Positions 1 through 8,357 of a stretch of 56,957 bases of DNA are shown one piece after another. The first letter of the stretch is position 1. Every line of letters begins with the position of its first letter. The stretch is taken from assembly GCA_003526375.1 (NCBI GenBank), contig DPDG01000105.1, positions 1-56,957 on the forward strand, read 5' to 3'. The notes beneath the pieces were generated by a model. The model was not told the DNA's origin. It saw nothing but the letters and a program-made list of their open reading frames with translations, and made no database searches. The position numbers and the translations under genes are program-made. The stretch comes from Lentisphaeria bacterium. Its GTDB lineage: Bacteria > Verrucomicrobiota > Lentisphaeria > Victivallales > UBA1829.

Positions 1-699
1 ATTATAATTTCTATGATTGCAATTCTAGCGGCAATGCTTCTTCCCGTACTGAACAAAGCCAAAGAGAAAGCCATAGCTATTAAATGTGTCGGCAACCTAA
101 AGCAGATGGGAATCGTTTGGGCACAATATATCTCAGATAATAATGATCTACTGCCAACTACCAGTGTTGATGCTTTGACTTGGCCACGCGTCCTTACTAA
201 TTGGGGTTACATCGGCAAAAGCGTCTCTGGTACTCCTGCCGCGACCGCTCTGCCGAAAGATATTTACAGTGATGCCATGATGTGTCCGGGATGGGGATAC
301 AAAAGCTTTAAAGCTGTGCCGTCAGACTGGAATATAAATAATTTTAACATGTTCTATGGTATGAATACAGAACCGCTACATATCGGACAAGCCGCTGGAG
401 CCAGAGAGACTGGTTTCATTAATCTGAAGAAGATCCTCAGGCCATCGCAAGAAATTATTCAAGCTGACACAGCGCAATGGGATAGTTCATCAAAACTTGT
501 GAACAGGTTTCGTCAGCCTGGCAACTTCAGGACTTATCTGGCTAACGCATCCAGACTTATTCACCTCCGCCACTCCAGAAAGGCAAACCTGCTTATGGGA
601 GATTTCCATGTGACATCAGCTGGTTCCCATGCGCTGAAGTATCGCGGAGTTACCGCCTATCAGGTGCGACACGTCGTTTCTGATGGAGTTGCACGCTAA
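1..699 (+). CDS. Pseudopilin-like protein (prepilin N-terminal domain), 5' end outside window
   Basis: The reading frame is open from base 1 (IIISM...), so the start codon and the FTLIELL leader lie before the window. What remains, 232 residues, begins with the hydrophobic helix IAILAAMLLPVLNKAKEKA that marks type II secretion/type IV pilin-like proteins of Lentisphaerota and Planctomycetota. The C-terminal H-x9-DG signature of this family is present in altered form: RHSRKANLLMGDFH near residue 193, where the final G is replaced by F. Such proteins are made as prepilins, cleaved by a prepilin peptidase and placed at the cell surface or in a secretion pseudopilus; the role of this orphan is unknown. 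It precedes a heparinase-like gene by about 140 bp. The family call is firm, the function is not known. Confidence 0.85.
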   Translation: MIISMIAILAAMLLPVLNKAKEKAIAIKCVGNLKQMGIVWAQYISDNNDLLPTTSVDALTWPRVLTNWGYIGKSVSGTPAATALPKDIYSDAMMCPGWGYKSFKAVPSDWNINNFNMFYGMNTEPLHIGQAAGARETGFINLKKILRPSQEIIQADTAQWDSSSKLVNRFRQPGNFRTYLANASRLIHLRHSRKANLLMGDFHVTSAGSHALKYRGVTAYQVRHVVSDGVAR

Positions 700-722
700 A
701 TAAACTACTCCGCCAGAGCAGT

Positions 723-756
723 AGGGTATCGGGAGATTTTGCTTACGGTGGTCAGC
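723..756 (+). repeat. Copy A of a 34-bp direct repeat (partner at 6066-6099)
   Basis: The first 17 bases, AGGGTATCGGGAGATTT, are identical in both copies, and the next 17 are related, both ending in CAGC. Copy A lies 24 bases after the pseudopilin stop. It sits inside a possible stem formed by CGCCAG (711-716) and CTGGCG (756-761). The two copies bracket the heparinase-DUF4838-GNAT block. It looks like a dispersed intergenic repeat; only two copies were noticed by eye. Confidence 0.5.
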
Positions 757-837
757 TGGCGTCGCCGGATCGAGTGAAATAAGGTTCATCATCACAAAAT
801 ATCTGAGAAAACTCATTCAAGCAGAAAAGGGTCTATC

Positions 838-2703
838 ATGACAAAGAAGAAAATACATTTGAAGGATTCTGTTGAAGTGACTGTATCGGACATTCAGAGT
901 ATATTGAAAAACATGTCGATATTGCATTCCCGACTTTTTACCGGACATGACGGTTTGGCACGTCTGATGAAAATCAATAAGACACAGGCTGGCAAAGCTT
1001 TTGCCAAACGGATTATTTATGATGCGAATCTGATACTCAAATATTCTACACTGGAGCGTAAGCTTGAAGGTTTTCGGTTGTTATCCGTATCGCGTAATGT
1101 ACTGTATCGCTTAGCGAATCTTGGACTAGCCTATCTGCTGAGCGGGGATGAGGATTATGCTTGGCGCGGGATTCTTGAAATGGAAGCGATATCCAAATTC
1201 TCGGATTGGAATCCCTATCATTTTCTTGATACCGCTGAGATGACACTGGGGATGGCGGTCGCCTATGATTGGTTTTATCCATTGTTAACGGTGGAACAGC
1301 GTAAGATATTTGCCGCAGTCATTGCGGAAAAAGGCCTCATGCCTTCATTTAATACAGAAAAAAACCGTCTTTGGTGGATTTCCGGTACCAACAACTGGAC
1401 CCCCGTCTGTCATTGTGGCATGGTAGCCGGAGCGCTGTCTGTTTATGAAGAATATCCAGAGTTGGCAGCCGAAGTCATTTGGAGAGCAGTGATTAATATG
1501 CCTAAAGTCATGGCCTTTTCCTATGCGCCAAATGGAGCCTATCCGGAAGGTGTAATGTATTGGAGTTATGGAACGGAGTTTACCGTGGCTTTGATCGCTT
1601 TGTTCGACAGTGTTATTGGTAACGATTTCGGTATTTCCGAATTGCCCGGATTTTCCAGAACCGGAGAGTTTGTGGTCGCAACACAAACACCGACCGGCTA
1701 TCCTTTCAGCTATGCAGACTGTAAAATAGAACGTGATTTCGGTCTTGCTCAAATATGGTGGATCAGCCGCTTCGGACGGCAGGACTGTTACTCTACTTGG
1801 ATGCACCGCAGCTTCAATGATTTTACCAGAAAACGGCATAGGGATGTTTCATGTGGTGGTAATCGGATGATGCCGTTTGCTATGTTCTATTTGGATAATC
1901 TACCGGAAAAAGGATCGGATCATTTGCCGCTGGCTTATTTCAGCGGAGAGAAATCAACTGTTCCGATTTCGGTACACCGCTCCGATTCGACCCCAAACGC
2001 CGTTTATTTAGGTATGAAAGGAGGTTCACCGTCAGCGCCGCATGGTCATATGGATATCGGCAGTTTTTTGATAGAGGCTGATGGTTTTCGCTGGGCGGTC
2101 GATCTTGGGGCCGAAAAATATCATAAACTGGAATCCAATGGTGTGGAACTGTGGAATTTTTACCAAAACAGCGGACGCTGGCAGATTTTTCGCCTTGGTC
2201 CTGTCAGTCACAATATATTTCAAATTGATGATCTGAAGCAGCAGGTTGACGGTAAGGCTTTGATTACTGAATTCAAGGGAGTGAATGATGGTCAGTCGAC
2301 CACGGTGGATCTGACACCGATTTACAGCAATGTACTTAAGAAGGCGATACGTTTCGGTAGACTTTTACCAAATCGGGAAGTGGTAATTGCTGATCGACTG
2401 GAAGGTTTTAAGCAAGGGGCGAAAGTGTGTTGGCATTTTTGTACTCAGGCGAATGTTGCGATAGCTGAGGGGGCGATGCTGACGCTTAAGCATGGCAATA
2501 AAAGCATGAATATTCGTATTGCAGTACCGGATCAGTTACAGTGGAACATCATTCCGGTCAAACAACTGATGAATAAAGTTGATTCGTATAATCCGGATGC
2601 AAAAATGCTTTGTTTTGAAGCTGTTGCTCCGGCAGACGGCAATTTAAATTTTGAAGTGATTTTCACTCCCGGCAGTGTACAAGGAAAGCAGCCGGCAAAG
2701 TGA
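838..2703 (+). CDS. Heparinase II/III-like polysaccharide lyase
   Basis: This 621-residue protein resembles the heparinase II/III superfamily, which cleaves uronic-acid polysaccharides by beta-elimination. The N-terminal alpha/alpha toroid carries the NNW...H stretch (near 184-192, candidate catalytic His) and the PEGVMYWSYG stretch (near 236-246, candidate catalytic Tyr). The C-terminal beta-sandwich half starts with HGHMDIGSF (near 402-410), the usual metal-binding His region, followed by the W-x2-DxG segment. No signal peptide is visible: the protein begins MTKKKIHLKDSVEV, so it may act in the cytoplasm on imported oligosaccharides, unlike most secreted relatives. AAAAGGG upstream of the ATG serves as ribosome site. 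Its neighbours are a pseudopilin and a DUF4838 protein. The superfamily is well supported, the substrate unknown. Confidence 0.85.
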   Translation: MTKKKIHLKDSVEVTVSDIQSILKNMSILHSRLFTGHDGLARLMKINKTQAGKAFAKRIIYDANLILKYSTLERKLEGFRLLSVSRNVLYRLANLGLAYLLSGDEDYAWRGILEMEAISKFSDWNPYHFLDTAEMTLGMAVAYDWFYPLLTVEQRKIFAAVIAEKGLMPSFNTEKNRLWWISGTNNWTPVCHCGMVAGALSVYEEYPELAAEVIWRAVINMPKVMAFSYAPNGAYPEGVMYWSYGTEFTVALIALFDSVIGNDFGISELPGFSRTGEFVVATQTPTGYPFSYADCKIERDFGLAQIWWISRFGRQDCYSTWMHRSFNDFTRKRHRDVSCGGNRMMPFAMFYLDNLPEKGSDHLPLAYFSGEKSTVPISVHRSDSTPNAVYLGMKGGSPSAPHGHMDIGSFLIEADGFRWAVDLGAEKYHKLESNGVELWNFYQNSGRWQIFRLGPVSHNIFQIDDLKQQVDGKALITEFKGVNDGQSTTVDLTPIYSNVLKKAIRFGRLLPNREVVIADRLEGFKQGAKVCWHFCTQANVAIAEGAMLTLKHGNKSMNIRIAVPDQLQWNIIPVKQLMNKVDSYNPDAKMLCFEAVAPADGNLNFEVIFTPGSVQGKQPAK

Positions 2704-2872
2704 CCGTTCACAAGCTATTGAGGCAAAAAAACATAATAATGGCGATTGGAGGGATATCATGTATCTTAAGGTTTAGGTTCTGAATCTATAAAGTCCAATC
2801 GTTTTGAATTTGGATTCAACTCAAAAAAGAAAGAATTACCATGATTGTTTCATTAAAATATAAGGAGTTGCT

Positions 2873-5101
2873 ATGAAACAAGTATTACGGTTAATCATTA
2901 TGTTTTTGCCGCTGCTCACCTTTGGTGATATTCAGATTAGTGATAATGGTCAACCTCTGGCTGGAATTGTAACGGAAGCCGGAATCGGCCCCAAAGGTAT
3001 GTTCGCAGCCAAAGAACTTCAGCATTGGGTTAAGGTCATTTCCGGCGCAGAACTGCCGATCAATTCCATGGTTTCAAATTTGCCTACTAAGATTGTTTTG
3101 AAGGTGGACCCAGCGTTAAAACTTGCCGGTGACGGTTTTGATATCAGTGAAGGCAAAAAGTCCGGTGAACTTATCATTGCCGCTCCACGTGACCGAGGAT
3201 TGTTGACAGCTGTATACCGGCTATTGTATCGTAATACCGATATTATTTGGGCTAGACCCAATACGGAATTTGGGACGGTTTATTCCAAACAGCCGACTTT
3301 GACGTTTCAGGATATAAATATCCGGTTTTCCCCATATTTTACGACGAGGGGATTTCTGCGCGCAAAGCAACATGATAATGACTGGCGGGCACGCAACGGG
3401 CAAGACCTGTTTGACGAAGATTTCAACACGCTTTCCGGATACCACAATATTATCAGAATCTATATGCCGGAAAAAAAATATTGGGTATCTCGACCGGATT
3501 TTTATCCGTTGATCCACGGCAAACGGAAGAAACCTTCCAGCGGCGGCAATGAACTGACAAGCCTATGCTTTATGAATCCGGATTGTCAGAAGGAGTTTCA
3601 GAAAAACTTTCTGGAATATGTGGAAAAGCATCTGCAATATGAACGTATCGGAGTTTGCGCGGAAGATAATATGGATGCTTGTGAGTGTTCTTTATGCATG
3701 AAACCGATTCGACTTGCTGATGGACATCTCCTTACACCCAAAGCCAAAAACTTTAGATCGACCCAGTTCTTTATGTGGTTGAATCCGGCCGCTAGGGAAT
3801 TGAAAAACCGTTACCCGAATAAAACGATTAAAACATTTGCTTATTTTCTGACCGAGGAAGCTCCCGCCTGCAAAGTAGAAAGCAATATTACAGTTTCATT
3901 TGCTCCAATATTCAAGGATTCCAAACGTTCACTTATTCATCCATACAACAAAAAAACGTATGATAATTTTCTTGCTTGGGTTAAAACCGGTGCTCAAATC
4001 GCTTGGCGTGAATACTATGGTTTGTCTGGCGAGTTTCCGCGTCCGACCGATGCTGTTGCTTATGCTGACTGGCAATACATTCGAAAAAATCATGGGATTT
4101 CTCGCACTTACTCAGAGATGTATAGTGACAGCCAACCCACGATTGGTTCCTGGGATCAGAATTCCATGTATTTTTGGGTGCTTTCAAATGCAGCGCTTGA
4201 TCCTGATCGCCCGTTGGAAGAATGGCGCAACGAATTTTTAACTAGAGTTTATGGTGAGGCTGGTGATGATGTAGGGGAATACTACCGCATGATAGAAAAG
4301 TTATGGTTGGCTACTCCGGGACGTTCCATGTGGACTGACAACGATTTTGCCTCTTGGCGCAAGTGTTTTATAGTTGATCCACAGCTGAAAAACAAGTGCC
4401 GGCAGTTATTTTCGCGGGCATTGACTCGAAAAATGCCGGATAATGGGCGCATTATGCTTCAGCGCCTTGCCGCATCATTTGAAAAAATGGCTTCTCGTGA
4501 ACCATATACCCTGTCCGGAGCCTACACACCAGTTCCTCCGCCGTTTGATCCGACCTTTGCAACCGGTCCCTGGAAAGATACTTGGCTTTATACGGAATTT
4601 GTCCCTGCCCTGACAATTATGGGTATGAAAGTCCGCACAGAATTAAAAATACTGCATGATGATAAAAATATTTATGCAGGTATCCGTTGCTGGAATATCG
4701 GTGGTAAACCACCTTATGCCCCGGAAGCCGGAACCTATCATGATGAATGGCCATCCGCCGACAAAATTGAGATGCTGATTCCGGATACGGGAAAACGGCG
4801 GATTCAAGTGGTTGTGGACAGCAATGGCAATATTTATGATGCACGCAGTGATGTCAAGGCATGGAACGGCTTCAAGAATATACCTGTTGCTCACGATAAC
4901 GAATCCTGGAGTGTACTGGTCACATTCCCACTGTCAAAATTTGGATATAGCAGAATGCCGGAAAAGATCAATTTTGCCTGCTTAAGGTATTACATCGATC
5001 CGGTTGGTAGAAGAAATCGAAATATTAAGCTCTTTGACTCAAAGATTTTACCGAGGGAATATACCTCATATCCTGAGTTGAGATTGGTTCCTGCCAAGTA
5101 G
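2873..5101 (+). CDS. DUF4838-type secreted protein with CBM9-like C-terminus
   Basis: This is a 742-residue protein with a short signal peptide (MKQVLRLIIMFLPLLTFG). Residues about 20-130 resemble the N-terminal domain of alpha-glucuronidases and GH20-like proteins (GMFAAKELQHWVKVISGAELPI region). The middle (about 150-540) matches the DUF4838 pattern, including the Cys-rich AEDNMDACECSLC stretch near 262. The last 175 residues (GPWKDTWLYTEF onward) look like a family 9-type carbohydrate-binding domain. DUF4838 proteins occur in polysaccharide-use loci and are thought to act on glycans, but I know of no settled activity. The start is backed by AAGGAG eight bases upstream. It follows the heparinase gene after 169 bases with no clear promoter, so co-transcription is possible. 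Confidence 0.8.
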   Translation: MKQVLRLIIMFLPLLTFGDIQISDNGQPLAGIVTEAGIGPKGMFAAKELQHWVKVISGAELPINSMVSNLPTKIVLKVDPALKLAGDGFDISEGKKSGELIIAAPRDRGLLTAVYRLLYRNTDIIWARPNTEFGTVYSKQPTLTFQDINIRFSPYFTTRGFLRAKQHDNDWRARNGQDLFDEDFNTLSGYHNIIRIYMPEKKYWVSRPDFYPLIHGKRKKPSSGGNELTSLCFMNPDCQKEFQKNFLEYVEKHLQYERIGVCAEDNMDACECSLCMKPIRLADGHLLTPKAKNFRSTQFFMWLNPAARELKNRYPNKTIKTFAYFLTEEAPACKVESNITVSFAPIFKDSKRSLIHPYNKKTYDNFLAWVKTGAQIAWREYYGLSGEFPRPTDAVAYADWQYIRKNHGISRTYSEMYSDSQPTIGSWDQNSMYFWVLSNAALDPDRPLEEWRNEFLTRVYGEAGDDVGEYYRMIEKLWLATPGRSMWTDNDFASWRKCFIVDPQLKNKCRQLFSRALTRKMPDNGRIMLQRLAASFEKMASREPYTLSGAYTPVPPPFDPTFATGPWKDTWLYTEFVPALTIMGMKVRTELKILHDDKNIYAGIRCWNIGGKPPYAPEAGTYHDEWPSADKIEMLIPDTGKRRIQVVVDSNGNIYDARSDVKAWNGFKNIPVAHDNESWSVLVTFPLSKFGYSRMPEKINFACLRYYIDPVGRRNRNIKLFDSKILPREYTSYPELRLVPAK

Positions 5102-5213
5102 AATCGAGGAGAAGGTATGGCAAACTGTCAACATGAGGAATAATTTTTAACACAACAAAGTTAATACTTTTGAATTTTACTCCTTAGAAATTCAAAACAT
5201 GCAGGAGTGCAAA

Positions 5214-6008
5214 ATGATTACTTACCACCAATATATACCGGGCAGAAAAAATCACCCCATGGCTGAAACAGCCGCAAGTGCATTGATGGAATGGCTAAAG
5301 GGGGAATCTGATGCGGCATATGCCCAAATGATGATCCATAGGTTAAGCGGAACTTTAGCAGATGAATCGGAAGACCGTTATTTCATTGCCATGGATAGCA
5401 AACGATGTATTTCCCGTCTTTGGTTTGGCTGGGGCAGGCATTCTGGCTGTATCGGTAACTTTGGGAATTTCCGGACAGCAGAGGAATACCGGGGAAAAGG
5501 AATCGGACATCAGCTCATGCAAATGTTGCTGGAAGATCTGCGGAAGACTTCAGAATTGCCTTTGGCGCTATTTTGTACAGCAGAGGAAAAGCATCTTGCA
5601 GAACTTTATGGTAAATGGTATGGTTTCCGACCGGTGCTTAAAGGAATGCCTCAGGGACCATTGTATTGTCCGCTGAATGATAGTCCAGCTGATTTTCATG
5701 AATTCTGCCGCAGATATTATCAAAAGGCGAATGAATTGCATTTCAAACCGGGGGGAATCGGATATCGCCATGAAATTGATTGTCTTTTGGCGTTTACCCT
5801 GTGCGAAAACAGGGAATATGAAAATTTTGGCCTAAAATCTTTTCCGACCTACGAATCCGCATGGTTGGCTGTAAAGAAAGAACCTTCTTGCGGTAAACTT
5901 GAACGTATCGAAACTGAGTGCGGGATTGTTGCAGGATGGGCTTTTACATCAGCGAATGGAAAATGTGAAATTCAACTGCATCCGCTCTACCATGAACTGG
6001 TCTCGTAA
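5214..6008 (+). CDS. GNAT family N-acetyltransferase
   Basis: This is a 264-residue protein with one GNAT domain. The acetyl-CoA pyrophosphate-binding motif A is visible as YRGKGIGHQLM near residues 91-101, preceded by the beta strand GCIGNFGNFRTA. The ATG at 5214 is chosen over one at 5199 because AGGAG (5203-5207) lies six bases before it. The C-terminal half (after about 150) is not part of a minimal GNAT fold and I do not recognise it. The substrate could be an amino sugar or a protein amine; nothing in the sequence decides. It is the last gene of the AT-richer block that starts the window. Confidence 0.75.
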   Translation: MITYHQYIPGRKNHPMAETAASALMEWLKGESDAAYAQMMIHRLSGTLADESEDRYFIAMDSKRCISRLWFGWGRHSGCIGNFGNFRTAEEYRGKGIGHQLMQMLLEDLRKTSELPLALFCTAEEKHLAELYGKWYGFRPVLKGMPQGPLYCPLNDSPADFHEFCRRYYQKANELHFKPGGIGYRHEIDCLLAFTLCENREYENFGLKSFPTYESAWLAVKKEPSCGKLERIETECGIVAGWAFTSANGKCEIQLHPLYHELVS

Positions 6009-6065
6009 AATGATATTTGGACAAAAACGGCAATCTGATGCAATGAACATCCCGCCGCAAATCGC

Positions 6066-6099
6066 AGGGTATCGGGAGATTTCGTCTGCGGAGACCAGC
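6066..6099 (+). repeat. Copy B of a 34-bp direct repeat (partner at 723-756)
   Basis: It shares AGGGTATCGGGAGATTT exactly with copy A and ends GACCAGC where A ends GGTCAGC. It lies 57 bases after the GNAT stop codon. AAATC (6059-6063) and GATTT (6078-6082) could pair around it. Confidence 0.5.
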
Positions 6100-6211
6100 A
6101 TTATATGATAATTGGTTTTTTGAGTCAGATGGACGATTTGATCTTCTGCACCGGAGCTGTTTTCATCTTGTTATGATATTTCAAGTTTCCGGAAAAAATC
6201 ATATTCCACAC

Positions 6212-6239
6212 TTGACAGAAATCCTTTTTTGTTTATAAC
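6212..6239 (+). promoter_or_regulatory. Orphan sigma-70-like promoter
   Basis: TTGACA (6212-6217) and TATAAC (6234-6239) are separated by 16 bases. The only thing downstream is the sialidase remnant, so this was probably the promoter of the now deleted gene. Confidence 0.6.
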
Positions 6240-6240
6240 T

Positions 6241-6255
6241 ATACTACAATAGTAT
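6241..6255. promoter_or_regulatory. 15-bp palindrome, possible operator
   Basis: ATACTA-CAA-TAGTAT is a perfect 6-bp inverted repeat with a 3-base centre, placed at the expected transcription start of the promoter at 6212-6239. This is a usual place for a repressor site. The cognate regulator is unknown. Confidence 0.4.
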
Positions 6256-6260
6256 TTTTG

Positions 6261-6425
6261 CTCTGCCGCAGAAAACAACTTCTTTCGGAAGACGGTTTTT
6301 CCTGGGACATCGGTTATCCCTCCACGGCACAGTTGAATGACGGGACTCTCGTAACCCTCTGGTATCAGTTCCGCGACTCTACCGGGCTCGCCTCCCTGCG
6401 CTGTATGGGGTGGCGGATGGCATAG
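6261..6425 (+). pseudogene. 3' remnant of a sialidase/BNR-type glycosidase gene
   Basis: The frame ending at TAG 6423-6425 reads LLSEDGFSWD, then IGYPSTAQLNDGTLVTLWYQ, and ends CMGWRMA. This is the typical last blade of exo-alpha-sialidase/BNR-repeat proteins (SxDGG.tW.., then iGYPs..qL.DGtlvtvyYq, then the closing RxxRW). There is no start codon or upstream catalytic region: the homology begins about 6270, right after a promoter. I read it as the scar of an internal deletion. The family match is by pattern only. Confidence 0.65.
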
Positions 6426-6432
6426 TCCTGTA

Positions 6433-7659
6433 TCAAGGCTTCCGGTAAAAATTCAGGAGTTTTTCCGTGATTGCTTCCCACGAACAGGCTTCGGCGGTTT
6501 TCTGCCCGTTTGCCGCCAGCCGGGCAGAAAGAGAAGGGGTGAAGTGAAGTTCCGCGATTGCTTCTGCAAGTGCACCGGCGTCGGAAGTGTCCGTAAACCG
6601 GAGATTGTCGCCGTCATGTCCGAAATCGGCAAGTCCGCCGGTACGGGCGCAGATCACCGGGCATTTCGCCGACCATGCTTCCAATACTACGATTCCGAAA
6701 GGTTCGTAAAGGCTGGGCAGGACAAACAAGTCCGCCGCTGCGTAAGCGTTGGCGAGATCGGGGGAGTCATACGGCAGATTCGGCAGGAGCAGGGTCGAAT
6801 CCGCAAGCCCGGAGTCTGCGGCGCGGGCGGAGATTTCCCGAAAATAGGCTTCATCATAGACGACTCCGATCAAAATAAGCTTGACGTCGGACATGGAGGT
6901 TTTGCGGAGCCCGGCAAAGGCTTCGAATAAAGTCATCTGATTTTTCTGCCTGTGGAAACTGCCGACACAAAGAATCAGCGGCCCGTTTCCAAGCCGATAC
7001 TTTTTACGGAACGCGGCACCATCTGCCGAGGCAAAACGTCTGTAATCCACTCCGTTCGGAAGAACCTCCACACGGGTATGCGGATACTGTTCCTTAAGTT
7101 TTCGCCGTTCGCTTTCTCCGAGCGAGATGATGGCATCGGCATCGGCGTGAACCCGGTTTGTCCGGAGAAGGATTTCCAGAATCTTGCCCCAGTTGAAAGT
7201 CCCTTGCAGGGGAGCGAGCAGCTGGTCCATCTGCTCTTTGGGCAAATCCGCCTGTCCGCCGTGAATGCTGATCACATAGGGGACTCCGCGCAGTTTTGCG
7301 GCAAGGCGGCCCATTGCCCCGATCAGCCCGCCGGTGTGCAGGTGAACCGCTTTCAGGTTTTTTGCCGTCAGGAGCGCGCGGAAAAGTCCGGGGCAGAAGT
7401 AATTCCCGCCCCGGATATTGAGCTGTTTTTTCGCTTCGGCGGAGAGTCCCCGGCGCGGATAGAATCCGTGGAAACGGCATACTTTCAAGCCGTCGACAAC
7501 TTCCTCGCCCGGAGCGGAAAGCAGATCGGAAGTAAGAATCCGGACCTCGTATCCTCTGCGCGCCAGTTCCTGCGAGGTATGGAGAATCACGCTTTCCGTC
7601 CCGCCCCATTCCTGCTTCGTGAAGCGTCTGGGAATTTGCAAAATCGTCGGCTTTTCCAT
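6433..7659 (-). CDS. Glycosyltransferase family 4 (GT-B fold)
   Basis: This 408-residue protein transfers a sugar from a nucleotide-sugar donor, presumably in cell-surface polysaccharide or glycolipid synthesis. The N-terminal Rossmann half shows WGGTESVILHTSQELARRG (residues 18-36), and the donor-binding half shows LCVGSFHRQKNQ and the E-x7-E motif EPFGIVVLE (E319, E327) with the usual GGLADF segment after it. No signal peptide or membrane segment is seen, so it is a cytoplasmic or peripheral membrane enzyme. The start MEKPTILQIPRRF fits the family. It is transcribed divergently from cobO, with a 173-base shared upstream region. Acceptor and donor are unknown. Confidence 0.88.
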   Translation of the reverse strand: MEKPTILQIPRRFTKQEWGGTESVILHTSQELARRGYEVRILTSDLLSAPGEEVVDGLKVCRFHGFYPRRGLSAEAKKQLNIRGGNYFCPGLFRALLTAKNLKAVHLHTGGLIGAMGRLAAKLRGVPYVISIHGGQADLPKEQMDQLLAPLQGTFNWGKILEILLRTNRVHADADAIISLGESERRKLKEQYPHTRVEVLPNGVDYRRFASADGAAFRKKYRLGNGPLILCVGSFHRQKNQMTLFEAFAGLRKTSMSDVKLILIGVVYDEAYFREISARAADSGLADSTLLLPNLPYDSPDLANAYAAADLFVLPSLYEPFGIVVLEAWSAKCPVICARTGGLADFGHDGDNLRFTDTSDAGALAEAIAELHFTPSLSARLAANGQKTAEACSWEAITEKLLNFYRKP

Positions 7660-7832
7660 AAACCGTTGTTCTTTCCTTTGTGAAATGCGTACTTCTGAAA
7701 CTTACTTAAATCCTGCATTATTTCAAGTAACGCGAGTGGCAAAATCGGAGATTTCGCGTATATTTCAACAGTGGCGGGTTCCGTTCCGGAATTTTTGTCA
7801 ATCGCATCTGACAGGCAATCAAAGGTTTTTTC

Positions 7833-8357
7833 ATGGAAAGCGAAGGAAAGATACAGATCTATACCGGCGACGGTAAAGGCAAGACCACGGCTTCGATCGG
7901 GCTCTGCACGCGTGCCCTCGGCGCCGGATTTCATGTTTTTTACGCACAGTTCATGAAAGACGGAACGAGTTCGGAGATTGCATTTCTGAAGAAAAGCGCA
8001 CCGGAGCATTTTGTTTATTTCTGCCGGGGCAGCGGGAAATTCATTCTAGGCACGCCTTCCCGGGATGAGGTGGAACGTGCCGCCGTTACTTTGGAAGCTC
8101 TGAAAGAGGCGCTGGAATCAAGGAAATACGATATGGTGTTTGCCGATGAGATTTTCGGTGCGTTGAATGCGGGGTTGTTGGCGAGAGAGGATGTGCTGTC
8201 CCTGATGCGGGCGCGTTCCGGAGGAACCGAACTGATTCTGACCGGGCGGAATGTCCCGCGGGAGATTGCCTGCCTTGCCGATCTCATTTCCGAGATTGAG
8301 TGCCGCAGGCATTATTATGTGCAGGGACGCCCTGCGTTGAAAGGAATTGAATTCTGA
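7833..8357 (+). CDS. cobO: Cob(I)yrinic acid a,c-diamide adenosyltransferase
   Basis: This 174-residue protein is of the BtuR/CobO/CobA type, which moves the adenosyl group of ATP onto cob(I)alamin or its precursors in the cytoplasm. The modified P-loop GDGKGKTT is at residues 12-19, VFADEIFGALNAGLL carries the Walker B-like acidic residues, and LILTGRNVPREI is the usual C-terminal motif. The length is close to the family norm of about 170-200. AAAGG precedes the ATG. The stop overlaps the start of the next gene (TGATG at 8355-8359), suggesting translational coupling. No other cobalamin genes and no cobalamin riboswitch were noticed nearby, so it may serve salvage. Confidence 0.9.
   Translation: MESEGKIQIYTGDGKGKTTASIGLCTRALGAGFHVFYAQFMKDGTSSEIAFLKKSAPEHFVYFCRGSGKFILGTPSRDEVERAAVTLEALKEALESRKYDMVFADEIFGALNAGLLAREDVLSLMRARSGGTELILTGRNVPREIACLADLISEIECRRHYYVQGRPALKGIEF

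Larger units (their letters stand above)
6009..6432. other. Gene-free stretch holding repeat copy B, a promoter-like site and a gene remnant
   Basis: This 424-base gap lies between the GNAT gene and a leftward glycosyltransferase gene. It contains the 34-bp repeat copy B, a strong sigma-70-type promoter (6212-6239) with a palindrome just after it, and then the last ~50 codons of a sialidase-type gene fused directly behind that promoter. No complete gene is seen. Confidence 0.7.

Noticed and set aside
7660..7832. Possible cobalamin riboswitch upstream of cobO
   Set aside because: The 173-base region lacks a recognisable B12-box and is too short for a full cobalamin riboswitch together with a promoter.
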